Source of the DNA: Mycobacterium sp. 1245805.9
GTDB taxonomy: Bacteria > Actinomycetota > Actinomycetes > Mycobacteriales > Mycobacteriaceae
NCBI RefSeq assembly: GCF_001672915.1
Contig: NZ_LZKR01000148.1
Coordinates: forward strand, 1 to 37,319
Reading direction: 5' to 3'
DNA length: 37,319 nt
In this document: positions 1 to 10,042 of the stretch, piece by piece
How the letters are laid out: every line of letters starts with the position of its first letter
Numbering within the stretch: position 1 is the first letter of the stretch
Notes under the pieces: model-generated
What the model saw: the letters and a program-made list of their open reading frames with translations, nothing else
The model's database searches: none
What the model was told of the DNA's origin: nothing
Translations under genes and position numbers: made by a program

Positions 1-788
1 GTCGACACGGGGACGGCGACGCGCTGCCCGTTCATCTCGATCTCCCCGCCCTTGGTGCCGAACGAGATCGTCGAGATGGGCACTCCCTGGTCCTTGGCCA
101 GCCGCGCCGCGGTGAAGGCGCCGTCGTGCGGGTCGCTGGGGTCGGTCGGCTTGTTCTCGCCACCGTCGGACAGCAGCACGATGCGCGCCGGCGGTGGCGT
201 GTCCCCGCCGGTGATGGCCGCGGCCCCGACCGCGTGCAGCGCGGTGAAGATCGCCTCGCCGGTCGCCGTCCCGTCGGCGAACTCGAGCTTCTTCAGCGCC
301 TCGAGGGTCGCCTCGTGCTGCGGGGTCGGCGGCACCAGCAGGTAGGGCGTGCCGGCGAAGCCGACCAGTCCCAGGTTGATGCCCGGCGTCAGCTCGTCGG
401 CGAATTTCTTGCCGGCCTCCTGCGCGGCGGCCAGCCGGTTGGGGGCGACGTCGGTGGCCGCCATGGACTCCGACACGTCGATGACCAGCACCACGACCGC
501 GCGGTTGAGCGGGATCCGGATGTCCGACGTCGGCCCGGCCATGGCGGTGGTCAACAGCACCAGCGACGCGGCGAGCAGGATCGTCGGCACGTGCCGCCAC
601 CGCCCCGAGCGCAGCGGCGCGACCCGCTCCAGCACCTCCATGTTGGCGAACCGCAGCACCCGGCGCCGCCGCGCGAACTGCACCACCACGTAGATCCCGG
701 TCAGCAGCGCCACGGCCAGCAGGAACAGGAAGAACCAGGCGTTCTGGAAGCCCGTCAGCGACACGGGTCCCAGCAGCGGCAGCTTCAT
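1..788 (-). CDS. VWA-domain membrane protein (Rv1481/UPF0353-like), C-terminus cut by window edge
   Basis: The reading frame is open from ATG at 788 to the left window edge, giving 262 codons without the C-terminus. Residues 1-35 begin MKLPLLGPVSLTGF and contain a hydrophobic helix. A second helix lies near 65-85, followed by a von Willebrand A domain whose MIDAS motif reads VIDVSESM, with a later LLSDGGENKP loop. From memory this follows Mtb Rv1481 (about 335 aa, UPF0353), which has two N-terminal helices, a VWA domain and one C-terminal helix. The missing part should therefore be about 70 residues including that last helix. Such proteins usually sit beside MoxR-type AAA ATPases, and none is visible here. 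It lies downstream of the DivIVA-repeat gene on the same strand with a 54-base gap. The ribosome site is weak (AGGGTGG). Confidence 0.85.
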   Translation of the reverse strand, partial: MKLPLLGPVSLTGFQNAWFFLFLLAVALLTGIYVVVQFARRRRVLRFANMEVLERVAPLRSGRWRHVPTILLAASLVLLTTAMAGPTSDIRIPLNRAVVVLVIDVSESMAATDVAPNRLAAAQEAGKKFADELTPGINLGLVGFAGTPYLLVPPTPQHEATLEALKKLEFADGTATGEAIFTALHAVGAAAITGGDTPPPARIVLLSDGGENKPTDPSDPHDGAFTAARLAKDQGVPISTISFGTKGGEIEMNGQRVAVPVS

Positions 789-842
789 GTCCAGCCACCC
801 TATTCGTCAAACGACGACGCTGCATGGGCCGCCGTGGGGTCG

Positions 843-1529
843 CTACAGCGTCAGGACGCCGTCGTGGGCGGAGATCTGCTCGCGCGCTTCGGCCCGGGCG
901 CGCCGCACCGCATACCAGGAGCCCTGACTCAGCAGCAACGCGTCGGTGCCGTCGTTCGGGACGGCGACCAGCCGGTGGCGTCGCACCCCGAGCAGGCTGG
1001 TCAGCAGGGAGATCGGGGACAGCAGAACCGCCACGCACCCCTCCAGCACCCACGCGATCGCGGCCCAGACGATCCAGAGGAACCAGTTCCACAGCAGGTC
1101 GAAGAGGATTTCCACGACGAAGTCGAGCACACCGTCGCCGGACCCGCCGGACGTGTCGTCCGAGCGCCAGTCGTGCCATTGCGGCGTCCAGAACAGAAAC
1201 AGGTTGGGCTGGACCTTCATGGTGTACCTGGTCGCCGGCCGATCGGCCGGCGCGGGCTCGGGTGGCGAATCCGGCGAATCCCCACCGATTTGCTGCGCGA
1301 CGGACTCGAGGAACGCGTCGACCTCGTCCTGGTTGTAACCGCGCTTGCCGATGGGCGGCTTGGAGAAGGTGACGTTGCGGACCTGCTCGGGCCTGGGCGC
1401 GCCGCGGGACGGGTCCCGCAACGCCGCCTCCAGCCAGTCGAGGAACGCGTCGACCTGGTCCTCGTTGTAGCCGCGCTTACCCATGGGTGGCCGGCCGAAG
1501 GAGACGTTGCGGACCTGCTCGGGATTCAT
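843..1529 (-). CDS. DivIVA-repeat membrane protein
   Basis: A 228-residue protein of unknown function. Residues 1-40 and about 45-83 are two near-identical short DivIVA-type repeats, each containing PEQVRNV and GKRGYN followed by VDAFL. Residues about 137-175 are strongly hydrophobic (one or two membrane helices), and the tail is basic and soluble. Short DivIVA domains of this kind are known in actinobacterial proteins thought to associate with the cell pole or septum. A polar role here is inference. An upstream start at 1589 (TTG/GTG class) is possible, but ATG 1529 begins exactly at the first repeat. It also lies about 7 bases after a -10-like CAAACT, suggesting a leaderless mRNA. It is transcribed divergently from the GlsB-type gene. 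Confidence 0.75.
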   Translation of the reverse strand: MNPEQVRNVSFGRPPMGKRGYNEDQVDAFLDWLEAALRDPSRGAPRPEQVRNVTFSKPPIGKRGYNQDEVDAFLESVAQQIGGDSPDSPPEPAPADRPATRYTMKVQPNLFLFWTPQWHDWRSDDTSGGSGDGVLDFVVEILFDLLWNWFLWIVWAAIAWVLEGCVAVLLSPISLLTSLLGVRRHRLVAVPNDGTDALLLSQGSWYAVRRARAEAREQISAHDGVLTL

Positions 1530-1637
1530 GAGCAGAGTTTGTACCGGATCGAATTGTGTTACAAGCCGGGTGGTTCGGGGAACCCGCAATGCAAGACGGT
1601 GCCCGCACGGGGCGCCGTAAAGACAACAGGAGCTGCA

Positions 1638-1922
1638 ATGATCGGATCAATCATCCTGGCCATCATCGTGGGCGCGGTCATCGGTTTGGTGGCGCGCCTG
1701 GTCATGCCGGGCAAACAGAACATCGGCATGATCATGACGGTCGTCCTCGGTGCCGTCGGTGGTCTGATCGGCTCGGCCGTGGCCGCGCAGTTCGGATACC
1801 ACAACGCCAACGGCGGAATCGCCTGGATTCCGTTCTTCGTGGGCGTCGCCGCGGCCGTCGTCCTGATCGCGATCTGGGAGGCCGTGACTGGCCGTCGCCA
1901 CCGCACCGGGCTGCCGCGCTAG
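1638..1922 (+). CDS. GlsB/YeaQ/YmgE-type small membrane protein
   Basis: A 94-residue, glycine-rich, three-helix membrane protein starting MIGSIILAIIVGAVIG, with hydrophobic stretches at about 2-22, 32-52 and 63-85. Length and the glycine-patterned helices match the GlsB/YeaQ/YmgE (transglycosylase-associated) family, often induced by acid or general stress. The molecular activity of the family is not established. A good ribosome site (AGGAG, 1628-1632) fixes ATG 1638. It converges on add with only 6 bases between. Upstream, GGTTC-GGG-GAACC (1572-1584) is a short inverted repeat of unknown meaning. Confidence 0.85.
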   Translation: MIGSIILAIIVGAVIGLVARLVMPGKQNIGMIMTVVLGAVGGLIGSAVAAQFGYHNANGGIAWIPFFVGVAAAVVLIAIWEAVTGRRHRTGLPR

Positions 1923-1928
1923 GCGCGG

Positions 1929-3008
1929 CTAGCCGATCAACACCGCGTACCGCGGTTTGATCACCTCGTCGATGATCGCCAGCCGCTCGTCGAAGGGGAT
2001 GAACGCGGACTTCATCGCGTTGATGGTGAACCGCTCCAGATCACTCCATCCATAACCGAAAGCCTCGACGAGCCTCGACATTTCGAGGCTCATCGTGGTG
2101 TCGCTCATCAGTCGGTTGTCGGTGTTGACGGTCACCCGGAAGCGGGTGCGGGCCAGCAGATCGAACGGGTGCTCGGCGATGCTCTTGACCGCGCCGGTCT
2201 GCACGTTGGAGCTGGGGCACAGCTCCAGCGGAATTCGCTTGTCCCGCAGGATGGATGCCTGCTGGCCCAGCCGCACCCGGCCGTCCTCGAGGACCTCGAT
2301 GTCGTCGACGATGCGCACCCCGTGGCCGAGCCGGTCGGCGCCGCAGAACGCGATCGCCTCGTGGATGGACGGCAGCCCGAACGCCTCGCCGGCGTGAATG
2401 GTGAAGCGCGCGTTGTGGTCTCGCATGTACTCGAAGGCGTCCAGGTGCCGGGTCGGCGGGTTGCCGGCCTCGGCGCCGGCGATGTCGAAGCCCACCACGC
2501 CCTTGTCCCGGAACCGGATCGCGAGCTCGGCGATCTCGCGGGACACCGCGGCGTGGCGCATCGCGGTGACCAGCAGCCGCACCTTGATGGGCCGGCCCGC
2601 CGACGCGCACGCCTTTTCGCCGGCGGCGAAGCCCTCCAGCACGGCGTCGACGATCTCGTCGAAGGACAGCCCGCGGTCGATGTGCAGTTCCGGGGCGAAG
2701 CGCACCTCGGCGTAGACGACGGAATCGGCGGCCAGGTCCTCCACGCACTCGTAGGCGACGCGGTACAGGGCATCGGGGGTCTGCATCACCGCCACGGTGT
2801 GCGAGAACGGTTCCAGGTAGCGCTCCAGCGAGCCGCTGTGCGACCGGGTGCGAAACCACGTCGCCAGCTCGTCGACGTCGGTGGCGGGCAGCCCGTCGTA
2901 GCCGGTCGCACCGGCGATGTCGATCACGGTCGACGGCCGCAGCCCGCCGTCGAGGTGGTCGTGCAGCAGTGCCTTGGGCGCTTTTTTGATCTGGTTGAGG
3001 TCGATCAC
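1929..3008 (-). CDS. add: adenosine deaminase
   Basis: Hydrolyses adenosine or deoxyadenosine to inosine or deoxyinosine plus ammonia in purine salvage, in the cytoplasm. At 359 residues it has the usual length. Family motifs in order: zinc-binding HDH at 16-18, then HAGEAFG, LGHGVRI, LCPSSN, and VNTDNRLMSDT carrying the catalytic Asp. The start is GTG 3008, whose last bases form the TGA of deoA (GTGA overlap), so translation is probably coupled. It is the last gene of cdd-deoA-add and matches Mtb Rv3313c in position. A much longer frame in the same phase runs upstream but is only the shadow of deoA. Confidence 0.95.
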   Translation of the reverse strand: MIDLNQIKKAPKALLHDHLDGGLRPSTVIDIAGATGYDGLPATDVDELATWFRTRSHSGSLERYLEPFSHTVAVMQTPDALYRVAYECVEDLAADSVVYAEVRFAPELHIDRGLSFDEIVDAVLEGFAAGEKACASAGRPIKVRLLVTAMRHAAVSREIAELAIRFRDKGVVGFDIAGAEAGNPPTRHLDAFEYMRDHNARFTIHAGEAFGLPSIHEAIAFCGADRLGHGVRIVDDIEVLEDGRVRLGQQASILRDKRIPLELCPSSNVQTGAVKSIAEHPFDLLARTRFRVTVNTDNRLMSDTTMSLEMSRLVEAFGYGWSDLERFTINAMKSAFIPFDERLAIIDEVIKPRYAVLIG

Positions 3009-4291
3009 TGGGCGATCCGATCGATGATCAGCGGCCGCGAGACCGGCGGGGTGTCGTCGACGCGGTAGCCGCCGGCCAGCTCGGCCATCGCGGCGTCGAA
3101 GCGTTCGGGGGTGTCGGTGTAAAGCGTGAACAGCGGCTCGCCGGCCGCGACGGGCTCGCGGGGACGACGGTGGATCCTGATGCCCGCGCCCAACTGCACC
3201 GGATGGCCCGGACGGGACCTGCCCGCGCCGAGCCGCCAACTTGCCAGCCCCACCGCCATCGCGTCGATATCGCCCATTGTGCCGCCCCGGGAAGCGGTCA
3301 CGGTCTCGGAACACGAACCGATCGGCAACGGTACCGACAAGTCGCCGCCCTGGGCCGCGATGAGCCGGCGAAAGCGGTCCATCGCGGTGCCGTCGCGCAG
3401 CGTCCGGGCGGGATCGACCTCGCCGAGCCCGGCCAGGTCGAGCATCTCGGCGGCCAGCCGCAGCGTCAACTCCACCACGTCGGGCGGCCCGCCGCCGGCC
3501 AGCACGTCGAGCGACTCGGCGACCTCGAGCGCGTTGCCGACGGTCGAGCCCAGCGGGCGGTTCATGTCCGTCAGCAGCGCGCGGGTGGGCACCCCGTGCG
3601 CCGCGCCCAGCTCGACCATGGTGTGCGCCAGCTCCCGGCTGGCGGCCTCCGAGCTCATCAGCGCCCCGGAGCCGACCTTCACGTCGAGCACCAACGCGCC
3701 CGCGCCCTCGGCCAGCTTCTTGCTCATCACCGAGCTGGCGATCAGCGGCAGCGACTCGACGGTGCCGGTGACGTCGCGCAGCGCGTAGAGCTTGGCGTCG
3801 GCCGGGGCCAGCTCGCCGGCGGCGAAGATGGCGGCGCCGACGTCGCGGAGCTGTTCTGTGATCCGCCGGTTGGACAGCTGCGCGGTGAACCCCGCGATGG
3901 ATTCGAGCTTGTCCAGGGTGCCGCCGGTGTGCCCGAGCCCGCGTCCCGAGGCCTGGGGCACGGCGGCCCCGCAGGCGGCGACGACGGGCACCAACGGCAG
4001 GGTGATCTTGTCCCCGACGCCGCCGGTGGAGTGCTTGTCGACGGTCGGGACGCCCAGGTCGGAGAAGTCCAGCCGCTCGCCGGAGGCCAGCATGGCCGCC
4101 GTCCACCGCGCGATCTCGCCGCGGTCCATGCCGCGCCACACTATCGCCATCAGCAGCGCCGACATCTGCTCGTCGGCGACGTCGCCGCGGGTGTACGCGT
4201 CGATCACCCAGTCGATGGCGGCGTCGGACAGCCGCCCGCCGTCGCGCTTGGTCCGGATCACCGTTGGCGCGTCGAATTCCAAGTGACTCAA
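3005..4291 (-). CDS. deoA: thymidine phosphorylase
   Basis: Phosphorolysis of thymidine or deoxyuridine to base plus deoxyribose 1-phosphate. The 428-residue protein contains the family signature SGRGLGHTGGTLDKLE, the phosphate/nucleoside-binding KHSTGGVGDK segment and the SSVMSKKLAEG segment. It follows Mtb DeoA (Rv3314c) closely along its whole length, from memory. The start is TTG 4291, overlapping the TGA of cdd as TTGA. This start gives the expected N-terminus (SHLEFDAPTVIRTKRDGG), while the longer frame upstream only reads through cdd. Middle gene of a three-gene pyrimidine/purine salvage operon. Confidence 0.95.
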   Translation of the reverse strand: MSHLEFDAPTVIRTKRDGGRLSDAAIDWVIDAYTRGDVADEQMSALLMAIVWRGMDRGEIARWTAAMLASGERLDFSDLGVPTVDKHSTGGVGDKITLPLVPVVAACGAAVPQASGRGLGHTGGTLDKLESIAGFTAQLSNRRITEQLRDVGAAIFAAGELAPADAKLYALRDVTGTVESLPLIASSVMSKKLAEGAGALVLDVKVGSGALMSSEAASRELAHTMVELGAAHGVPTRALLTDMNRPLGSTVGNALEVAESLDVLAGGGPPDVVELTLRLAAEMLDLAGLGEVDPARTLRDGTAMDRFRRLIAAQGGDLSVPLPIGSCSETVTASRGGTMGDIDAMAVGLASWRLGAGRSRPGHPVQLGAGIRIHRRPREPVAAGEPLFTLYTDTPERFDAAMAELAGGYRVDDTPPVSRPLIIDRIAQ

Positions 4292-4686
4292 GGCCGTTCC
4301 CGCGGCAGGTTGGCGGTGAAGGCGTCGGGCAGCAGCTCGCCGAGGCGGCGCGGCCCGGCGGGATGGTCGATCAGCAGCCCGGGCCCGCCGTGCTCGATCA
4401 GCAGCTGACGGCACCGCCCGCACGGCATCAGGGTGGCTCCCCCGGGGTCCACGCACGCCAGCGCGACCAGCCGGCCGCCGCCGGTGGAATGCAGGGCGCT
4501 CACCACGCCGCATTCGGCACAGAGACCAAGGCCATATGAGATGTTCTCCACATTGCACCCGGTGACGATGCGGCCGTCGTCGACCAGCGCGGCCGCGCCC
4601 ACGGCGAACCGCGAGTAGGGCGCGTACGCCCCCGCCGCGGCCCGGATCGCCTTGTCGCGCAGCGCTTTCCAATCGACATCAGCCAT
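4288..4686 (-). CDS. cdd: cytidine deaminase
   Basis: Converts cytidine or deoxycytidine to uridine or deoxyuridine; first gene of the salvage operon. The 132 residues match the small homotetrameric class. Zinc and catalytic residues are visible: C56-A57-E58, with Glu58 the proton shuttle, and PCGRC with C89 and C92. The substrate loop GCNVENIS spans 43-50. ATG 4686 is the natural N-terminus (MADVDWKALRDKAI). A -10-like TAGTCT lies on the minus strand at 4730-4725, giving a leader of about 30 bases. Matches Mtb Rv3315c. Confidence 0.95.
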   Translation of the reverse strand: MADVDWKALRDKAIRAAAGAYAPYSRFAVGAAALVDDGRIVTGCNVENISYGLGLCAECGVVSALHSTGGGRLVALACVDPGGATLMPCGRCRQLLIEHGGPGLLIDHPAGPRRLGELLPDAFTANLPRERP

Positions 4687-4770
4687 ACCCACTCCGCTCG
4701 CCGACGGGCCCTTACAAGACAGCCAGACTAACTCTGACACGACACTTCGCTGGGCGGCTGTACGCCCCGG

Positions 4771-4794
4771 CCTGCCAGCTGGCAGGGTTAGGCT
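4771..4794 (+). promoter_or_regulatory. sdhC promoter with 16-bp palindromic candidate operator
   Basis: Bases 4771-4786 read CCTGCCAGCTGGCAGG, a perfect palindrome. Two bases later is TAGGCT (4789-4794), a good mycobacterial -10 element, 38 bases before the sdhC start. The palindrome therefore fills the spacer between -35 and -10, a classic repressor position. The binding protein is not identifiable from the sequence. Confidence 0.5.
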
Positions 4795-4832
4795 GACGTG
4801 TCCGGCTAACTTTTCCAAAAGGCGGTGGGGAC

Positions 4833-5237
4833 ATGGTGAGCACAGCCGCCGCGCGCAAGCGGCGACCACCCCGGACCCTGTATCGGGGCGACCCCGGCAT
4901 GTGGTCGTGGGTGTTGCACCGCATCAGCGGCGCGACCATCTTCTTCTTCCTGTTCGTCCACGTGCTGGACGCCGCGATGCTGCGGGTGAACCCGCAGACC
5001 TATAACGCGGTGGTCGGCGACTACAAGACCCCGATCGTCGGGCTGATGGAGTACGGCCTGGTCGCCGCGGTGCTGTTCCATGGGCTGAACGGCATCCGGG
5101 TCATCCTGATCGACTTCTGGTCGCAGGGGCCCCGCCACCAGCGGCTGATGTTCCTGATCGTCGTCGTCGTCTTTCTGCTGCTGATGGTTCCCGCCGGCGT
5201 GGTGACCGGCATCCACATCGCGGAGCACCTCCGATGA
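4833..5237 (+). CDS. sdhC: succinate dehydrogenase cytochrome b subunit (SdhC)
   Basis: A membrane-anchor subunit of succinate:menaquinone oxidoreductase (complex II). Its 134 residues carry three helices at about 34-50, 68-92 and 105-128. The family motif HRISG (29-33) is present, and His83 in FHGLNGIR is the likely haem b ligand. The short leader has AAGGCGGTGGGG before ATG 4833. The stop overlaps sdhD as ATGA. Corresponds to Mtb Rv3316, first gene of the canonical sdhCDAB operon. It is divergent from cdd across a 146-base regulatory gap. Confidence 0.95.
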   Translation: MVSTAAARKRRPPRTLYRGDPGMWSWVLHRISGATIFFFLFVHVLDAAMLRVNPQTYNAVVGDYKTPIVGLMEYGLVAAVLFHGLNGIRVILIDFWSQGPRHQRLMFLIVVVVFLLLMVPAGVVTGIHIAEHLR

Positions 5238-5704
5238 GCAGCCCCGACCTTCAGCTCGGGCGGGGCCAGGCGGCGCCGGTCAAGCAGCGCTTCTACGACC
5301 GCCCCGCCAGCCTGGACAACCCCCGCTCCCCGCGCCGGCGCGCCGGCATCCCCAACTTCGAGAAGTTCGCGTGGCTGTTCATGCGGTTCTCCGGGATCGC
5401 GCTGGTGTTCCTGGCCGTCGGGCACCTGTTCATCATGCTGATGTGGGACGACGGCGTGTACCGCATCGACTTCAACTACGTGGCGCAGCGGTGGCATTCG
5501 CCGTTTTGGCAAATCTGGGACATGGCGCTGCTGTGGCTGGCGGAACTGCACGGCGGCAACGGGCTGCGCACCATCATCGACGACTACAGCCGCAAGAACT
5601 CCACCCGGTTCTGGCTCAACAGCCTGCTGCTGTTGTCGGTGGGCTTCACGTTGGTGCTGGGCACCTACGTGCTGGTGACATTCGACCCGAACATCGGAGG
5701 CTGA
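5234..5704 (+). CDS. sdhD: succinate dehydrogenase membrane anchor subunit (SdhD)
   Basis: Second membrane anchor of complex II, 156 residues. A soluble, basic, proline-rich N-terminus (1-42) precedes three helices at about 47-70, 92-108 and 129-150. ELHGGNGLR (104-112) provides the conserved His106. ATG 5234 overlaps the sdhC stop by four bases. Position and length match Mtb Rv3317. Confidence 0.93.
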   Translation: MSSPDLQLGRGQAAPVKQRFYDRPASLDNPRSPRRRAGIPNFEKFAWLFMRFSGIALVFLAVGHLFIMLMWDDGVYRIDFNYVAQRWHSPFWQIWDMALLWLAELHGGNGLRTIIDDYSRKNSTRFWLNSLLLLSVGFTLVLGTYVLVTFDPNIGG

Positions 5705-5708
5705 TGGG

Positions 5709-7462
<1,754 letters not shown>

Positions 7463-7463
<1 letters not shown>

Positions 7464-8257
7464 TGACGGTCGAGACGCAGGACCCGCCGCTGCCACCGGT
7501 TCCCGAGGGCGCGGTGATGGTGACCGTGAAGATCGCCCGGTTCAACCCCGACCAGCCCGACGCCTTCGCGAAAACCGGTGGCTGGCAAAGCTTTCGGGTG
7601 CCCTGCCTGCCCAGCGACCGGATGCTCAACCTGCTGATCTACATCAAGAGCTACCTGGACGGGACGCTGACCTTCCGGCGGTCCTGCGCGCACGGCGTGT
7701 GCGGCTCGGACGCCATGCGCATCAACGGCGTCAACCGGCTGGCCTGCAAGGTGCTGATGCGCGACCTGCTGCCCGCCCCGAAATCGGGAAGGAAGCCCGG
7801 CAAGACGCTCACGATCACGGTCGAACCGATCCGCGGGCTGCCGGTGGAGAAGGACCTCGTCGTCGACATGGAGCCGTTCTTCGACGCCTACCGGGCGGTG
7901 AAGCCCTACCTGATCACCACCGGCAACCCCCCGACGCGGGAGCGCATCCAGAGCCCGACCGATCGCGCCCGCTACGACGACACCACCAAGTGCATCCTGT
8001 GCGCGTGCTGCACCACCAGCTGCCCGGTGTTCTGGCACGAGGGCAGCTACTACGGGCCGGCGGCGATCGTCAACGCGCACCGCTTCATCTTCGACAGCCG
8101 CGACGAGGCGGTCGACGAGCGCCTCGACATCCTCAACGAGGTCGACGGCGTGTGGCGCTGCCGGACGACGTTCAACTGCACCGAGTCCTGCCCCCGGGGC
8201 ATCGAGGTGACCAAGGCGATCCAGGAGGTCAAGCGCGCGACAATGTTCTCGCGCTGA
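7463..8257 (+). CDS. sdhB: succinate dehydrogenase iron-sulfur subunit (SdhB)
   Basis: Electron-transfer subunit of complex II, 264 residues. The 2Fe-2S site has C75, C80 and C95. The third expected Cys is Asp83 (CGSDAM), the same replacement I recall in E. coli SdhB, so it is not a defect. The 4Fe-4S motif is C177, C180, C183, C187 (CILCACCTTSCP), and the 3Fe-4S cysteines are C233, C239 and C243. ATG 7463 overlaps the sdhA stop. It converges with the GGEEF gene 8 bases downstream, with no obvious terminator between. Matches Mtb Rv3319. Confidence 0.96.
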
Positions 8258-8265
8258 GCCGGGGG

Positions 8266-9339
8266 TCAGCAGAGCTCGTGGTGGTGACTTCGGTTGCCGC
8301 CCAAGCGTTTAGCCTGATACATCGCGGCGTCCGAGGCGCTGATCAACTCCTGCAGCAGCGCTTGCGGGTTGTCCGCGGTGTCGTCCAGGCGGGCGCAGGC
8401 GGTGCCGATGCTCGCGGTGACCCCCGCGGCCGATGCCGCGATGGCCCCGCACATCCGCGCGGCCAACGACTCGGCGTTGCAGCCCGCGGACGTCCCGGCC
8501 AACAGAAATTCCTCGCCGCCGCTGCGCGCCACCACCGCCTGGTCGTCGGCGGCGGCCAGCAGCGCCTGGGCGACCTGGACCAGCGCGTGGTCCCCCGCCG
8601 CGTGGCCGGACCTGTCGTTCACGGACTTGAAGTGGTCGAGGTCGATCAGCATGACCACGAGGTGGGAGTCGATGCCCCGCCGGGCCAACATCATCCCCAG
8701 CGCCTCGTGCGCGAACGCGCGCCGGTTGAGCAGGCCCGTCAACGGGTCGCGGTCGGCGCGCAGCAGGTCCCCGGCAAGCGCGCGCACCAGGATGAGGATG
8801 GCCACCGGCAGGGCGATGTTGACCTCGATCACCAGCCACAGGTCCACCCCCGCGAGGCTCGGGTGCCCGGACCTGGCCAGCAACAGCGCCTCCCAGGAGC
8901 CGACGGCGGCGGCCACCGCGAAGTTGTACAGCACGAAGCCCATCGTGTGGAAGAACGCCATATAGGCGCCGAACGTCGCGAAGGCGACACACCCGATCAG
9001 TGCGGCCAGCGGGTTCGGGTGCGCCAGGCACGCCAGGGCGACGGCGGCGTTGCACGTCACGGCGAAAATGAGGGACTGTGTGCGCGTCGGCCAGCGGCTC
9101 ATCCACAGCACCACCCCCGCCACCCCGCCGGCGACGGCAACCCACATCATCGCCACCGGCACCGCCCCGTGGGGGCCGTCCGCGCCGGCCAGCAGCGCGA
9201 GCAGGCACAACACCATCGACGCCGATATGAATGCCAGCACGGCCCGGGTGGCGCCGCTGATGCCCCGCGACGCAAGGTAACCGGAGAGCCAGTCGTATTG
9301 ATCGGCCCGCCACCACCGACTGAAAAGCGCGGTCATCAT
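8266..9339 (-). CDS. membrane diguanylate cyclase (GGEEF domain)
   Basis: Predicted to make cyclic di-GMP from two GTP. With start ATG 9339 it has 357 residues. About six hydrophobic helices fill residues 25-190, followed by a GGDEF domain beginning RDPLTGLLNRRAF (197-209), then LIDLDHFKSVND, and active site SGGEEF with GGEEF at 274-278. The metal- and GTP-binding residues look intact, so an active cyclase is expected. The inhibitory I-site (RxxD upstream of the active site) reads DDQA, so product feedback inhibition is probably absent. ATG 9336 is an equally possible start, and a longer frame to 9507 is open but unlikely. No EAL domain is present. I recall no equivalent at this position in Mtb. 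Confidence 0.85.
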   Translation of the reverse strand: MMTALFSRWWRADQYDWLSGYLASRGISGATRAVLAFISASMVLCLLALLAGADGPHGAVPVAMMWVAVAGGVAGVVLWMSRWPTRTQSLIFAVTCNAAVALACLAHPNPLAALIGCVAFATFGAYMAFFHTMGFVLYNFAVAAAVGSWEALLLARSGHPSLAGVDLWLVIEVNIALPVAILILVRALAGDLLRADRDPLTGLLNRRAFAHEALGMMLARRGIDSHLVVMLIDLDHFKSVNDRSGHAAGDHALVQVAQALLAAADDQAVVARSGGEEFLLAGTSAGCNAESLAARMCGAIAASAAGVTASIGTACARLDDTADNPQALLQELISASDAAMYQAKRLGGNRSHHHELC

Positions 9340-9427
9340 CAACTCGGAATCGCCACCACAGGTCGAGACACTAGCCGCATACCGCAGGTATGTGTCACAC
9401 TTTCGCGCGCCATCCCGTCTCCTGGAT

Positions 9428-10042
9428 ATGACCCAGAAAACCCGCATCGAGCCCCTGCCCCCCAGCCGCGCCGGACTGCTGATCCGCGCCATGTACCGAG
9501 TGGCCAAGCGGCGCTACGGCCAGGTCCCCGAGCCGTTCGCCGTGTCCGCGCATCATCGCAAGCTGATGATCGCGGGCGCGGTCCACGAAACCATGGTCGA
9601 CCGGGCGTCCAAGACGCTTCCGGTCAGCGTGCGTGAGCTCGCGGTGTACTGGACCGCCCGCCAGATCGGTTGCTCGTGGTGCGTCGACTTCGGCTCCATG
9701 CTGCAGCGCCTGGACGGCCTCGACATTGAGCGCCTCAAGGACATAGATAATTACGCAACTTCACCGCTTTTCAGCGACGACGAGCGCGCGGCCATCGCCT
9801 ACGCCGACGCAATGACCGCCGACCCGCACACCGTGACCGACGAGCAGGTCGCCGATCTGCGGGCCCGCTTCGGCGACGCCGGCGTGTTCGAGCTGACCTA
9901 CCAGATCGGGCTGGAGAACATGCGGGCGCGGGTGAACTCCGCCCTGGGCATCACCGAGCAGGGCTTCAATTCCGGTGACGCGTGCCGGATTCCGTGGGTT
10001 ACCGAGTCGACTGCGTCAGCTGACGCAACGGGGAGCCGGTGA
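9428..10042 (+). CDS. AhpD-like carboxymuconolactone decarboxylase family protein
   Basis: A 204-residue all-helical protein of the AhpD/CMD family. The redox motif IGCSWCVDFG supplies C82 and C85 (CxxC), the thiol pair expected of a peroxidase or disulfide-reductase member. ATG 9428 is preferred over GTG 9392, because sequence before it has no family features. The 3' end overlaps the convergent sigJ by 44 bases (9999-10042). CMD-family genes next to ECF41 sigma factors are an established pattern (the 'COE' partners: carboxymuconolactone decarboxylase, oxidoreductase, epimerase). This is therefore likely a SigJ-associated protein. Substrate unknown. Confidence 0.85.
   Translation: MTQKTRIEPLPPSRAGLLIRAMYRVAKRRYGQVPEPFAVSAHHRKLMIAGAVHETMVDRASKTLPVSVRELAVYWTARQIGCSWCVDFGSMLQRLDGLDIERLKDIDNYATSPLFSDDERAAIAYADAMTADPHTVTDEQVADLRARFGDAGVFELTYQIGLENMRARVNSALGITEQGFNSGDACRIPWVTESTASADATGSR

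Noticed and set aside
1578..1603. Possible fifth island-type promoter (GGGAAC, 15 bases, GTGCC) before the GlsB-type gene
   Set aside because: It lacks the TT after GGGAAC, the spacing is one base short and the second box has a mismatch. Too weak to include, though a genome-wide scan could revisit it.
126..1922. Long plus-strand frame of 598 codons
   Set aside because: It runs antisense to the VWA and DivIVA-repeat genes and has low-complexity Arg/Gly/His composition typical of a GC-rich shadow frame. Only its last 94 codons (from 1638) are a real gene.
7683..7747. Asp83 in place of a 2Fe-2S cysteine in SdhB, considered as a defect
   Set aside because: The same Cys-to-Asp replacement is known in E. 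coli SdhB, so it is a normal ligand variant.
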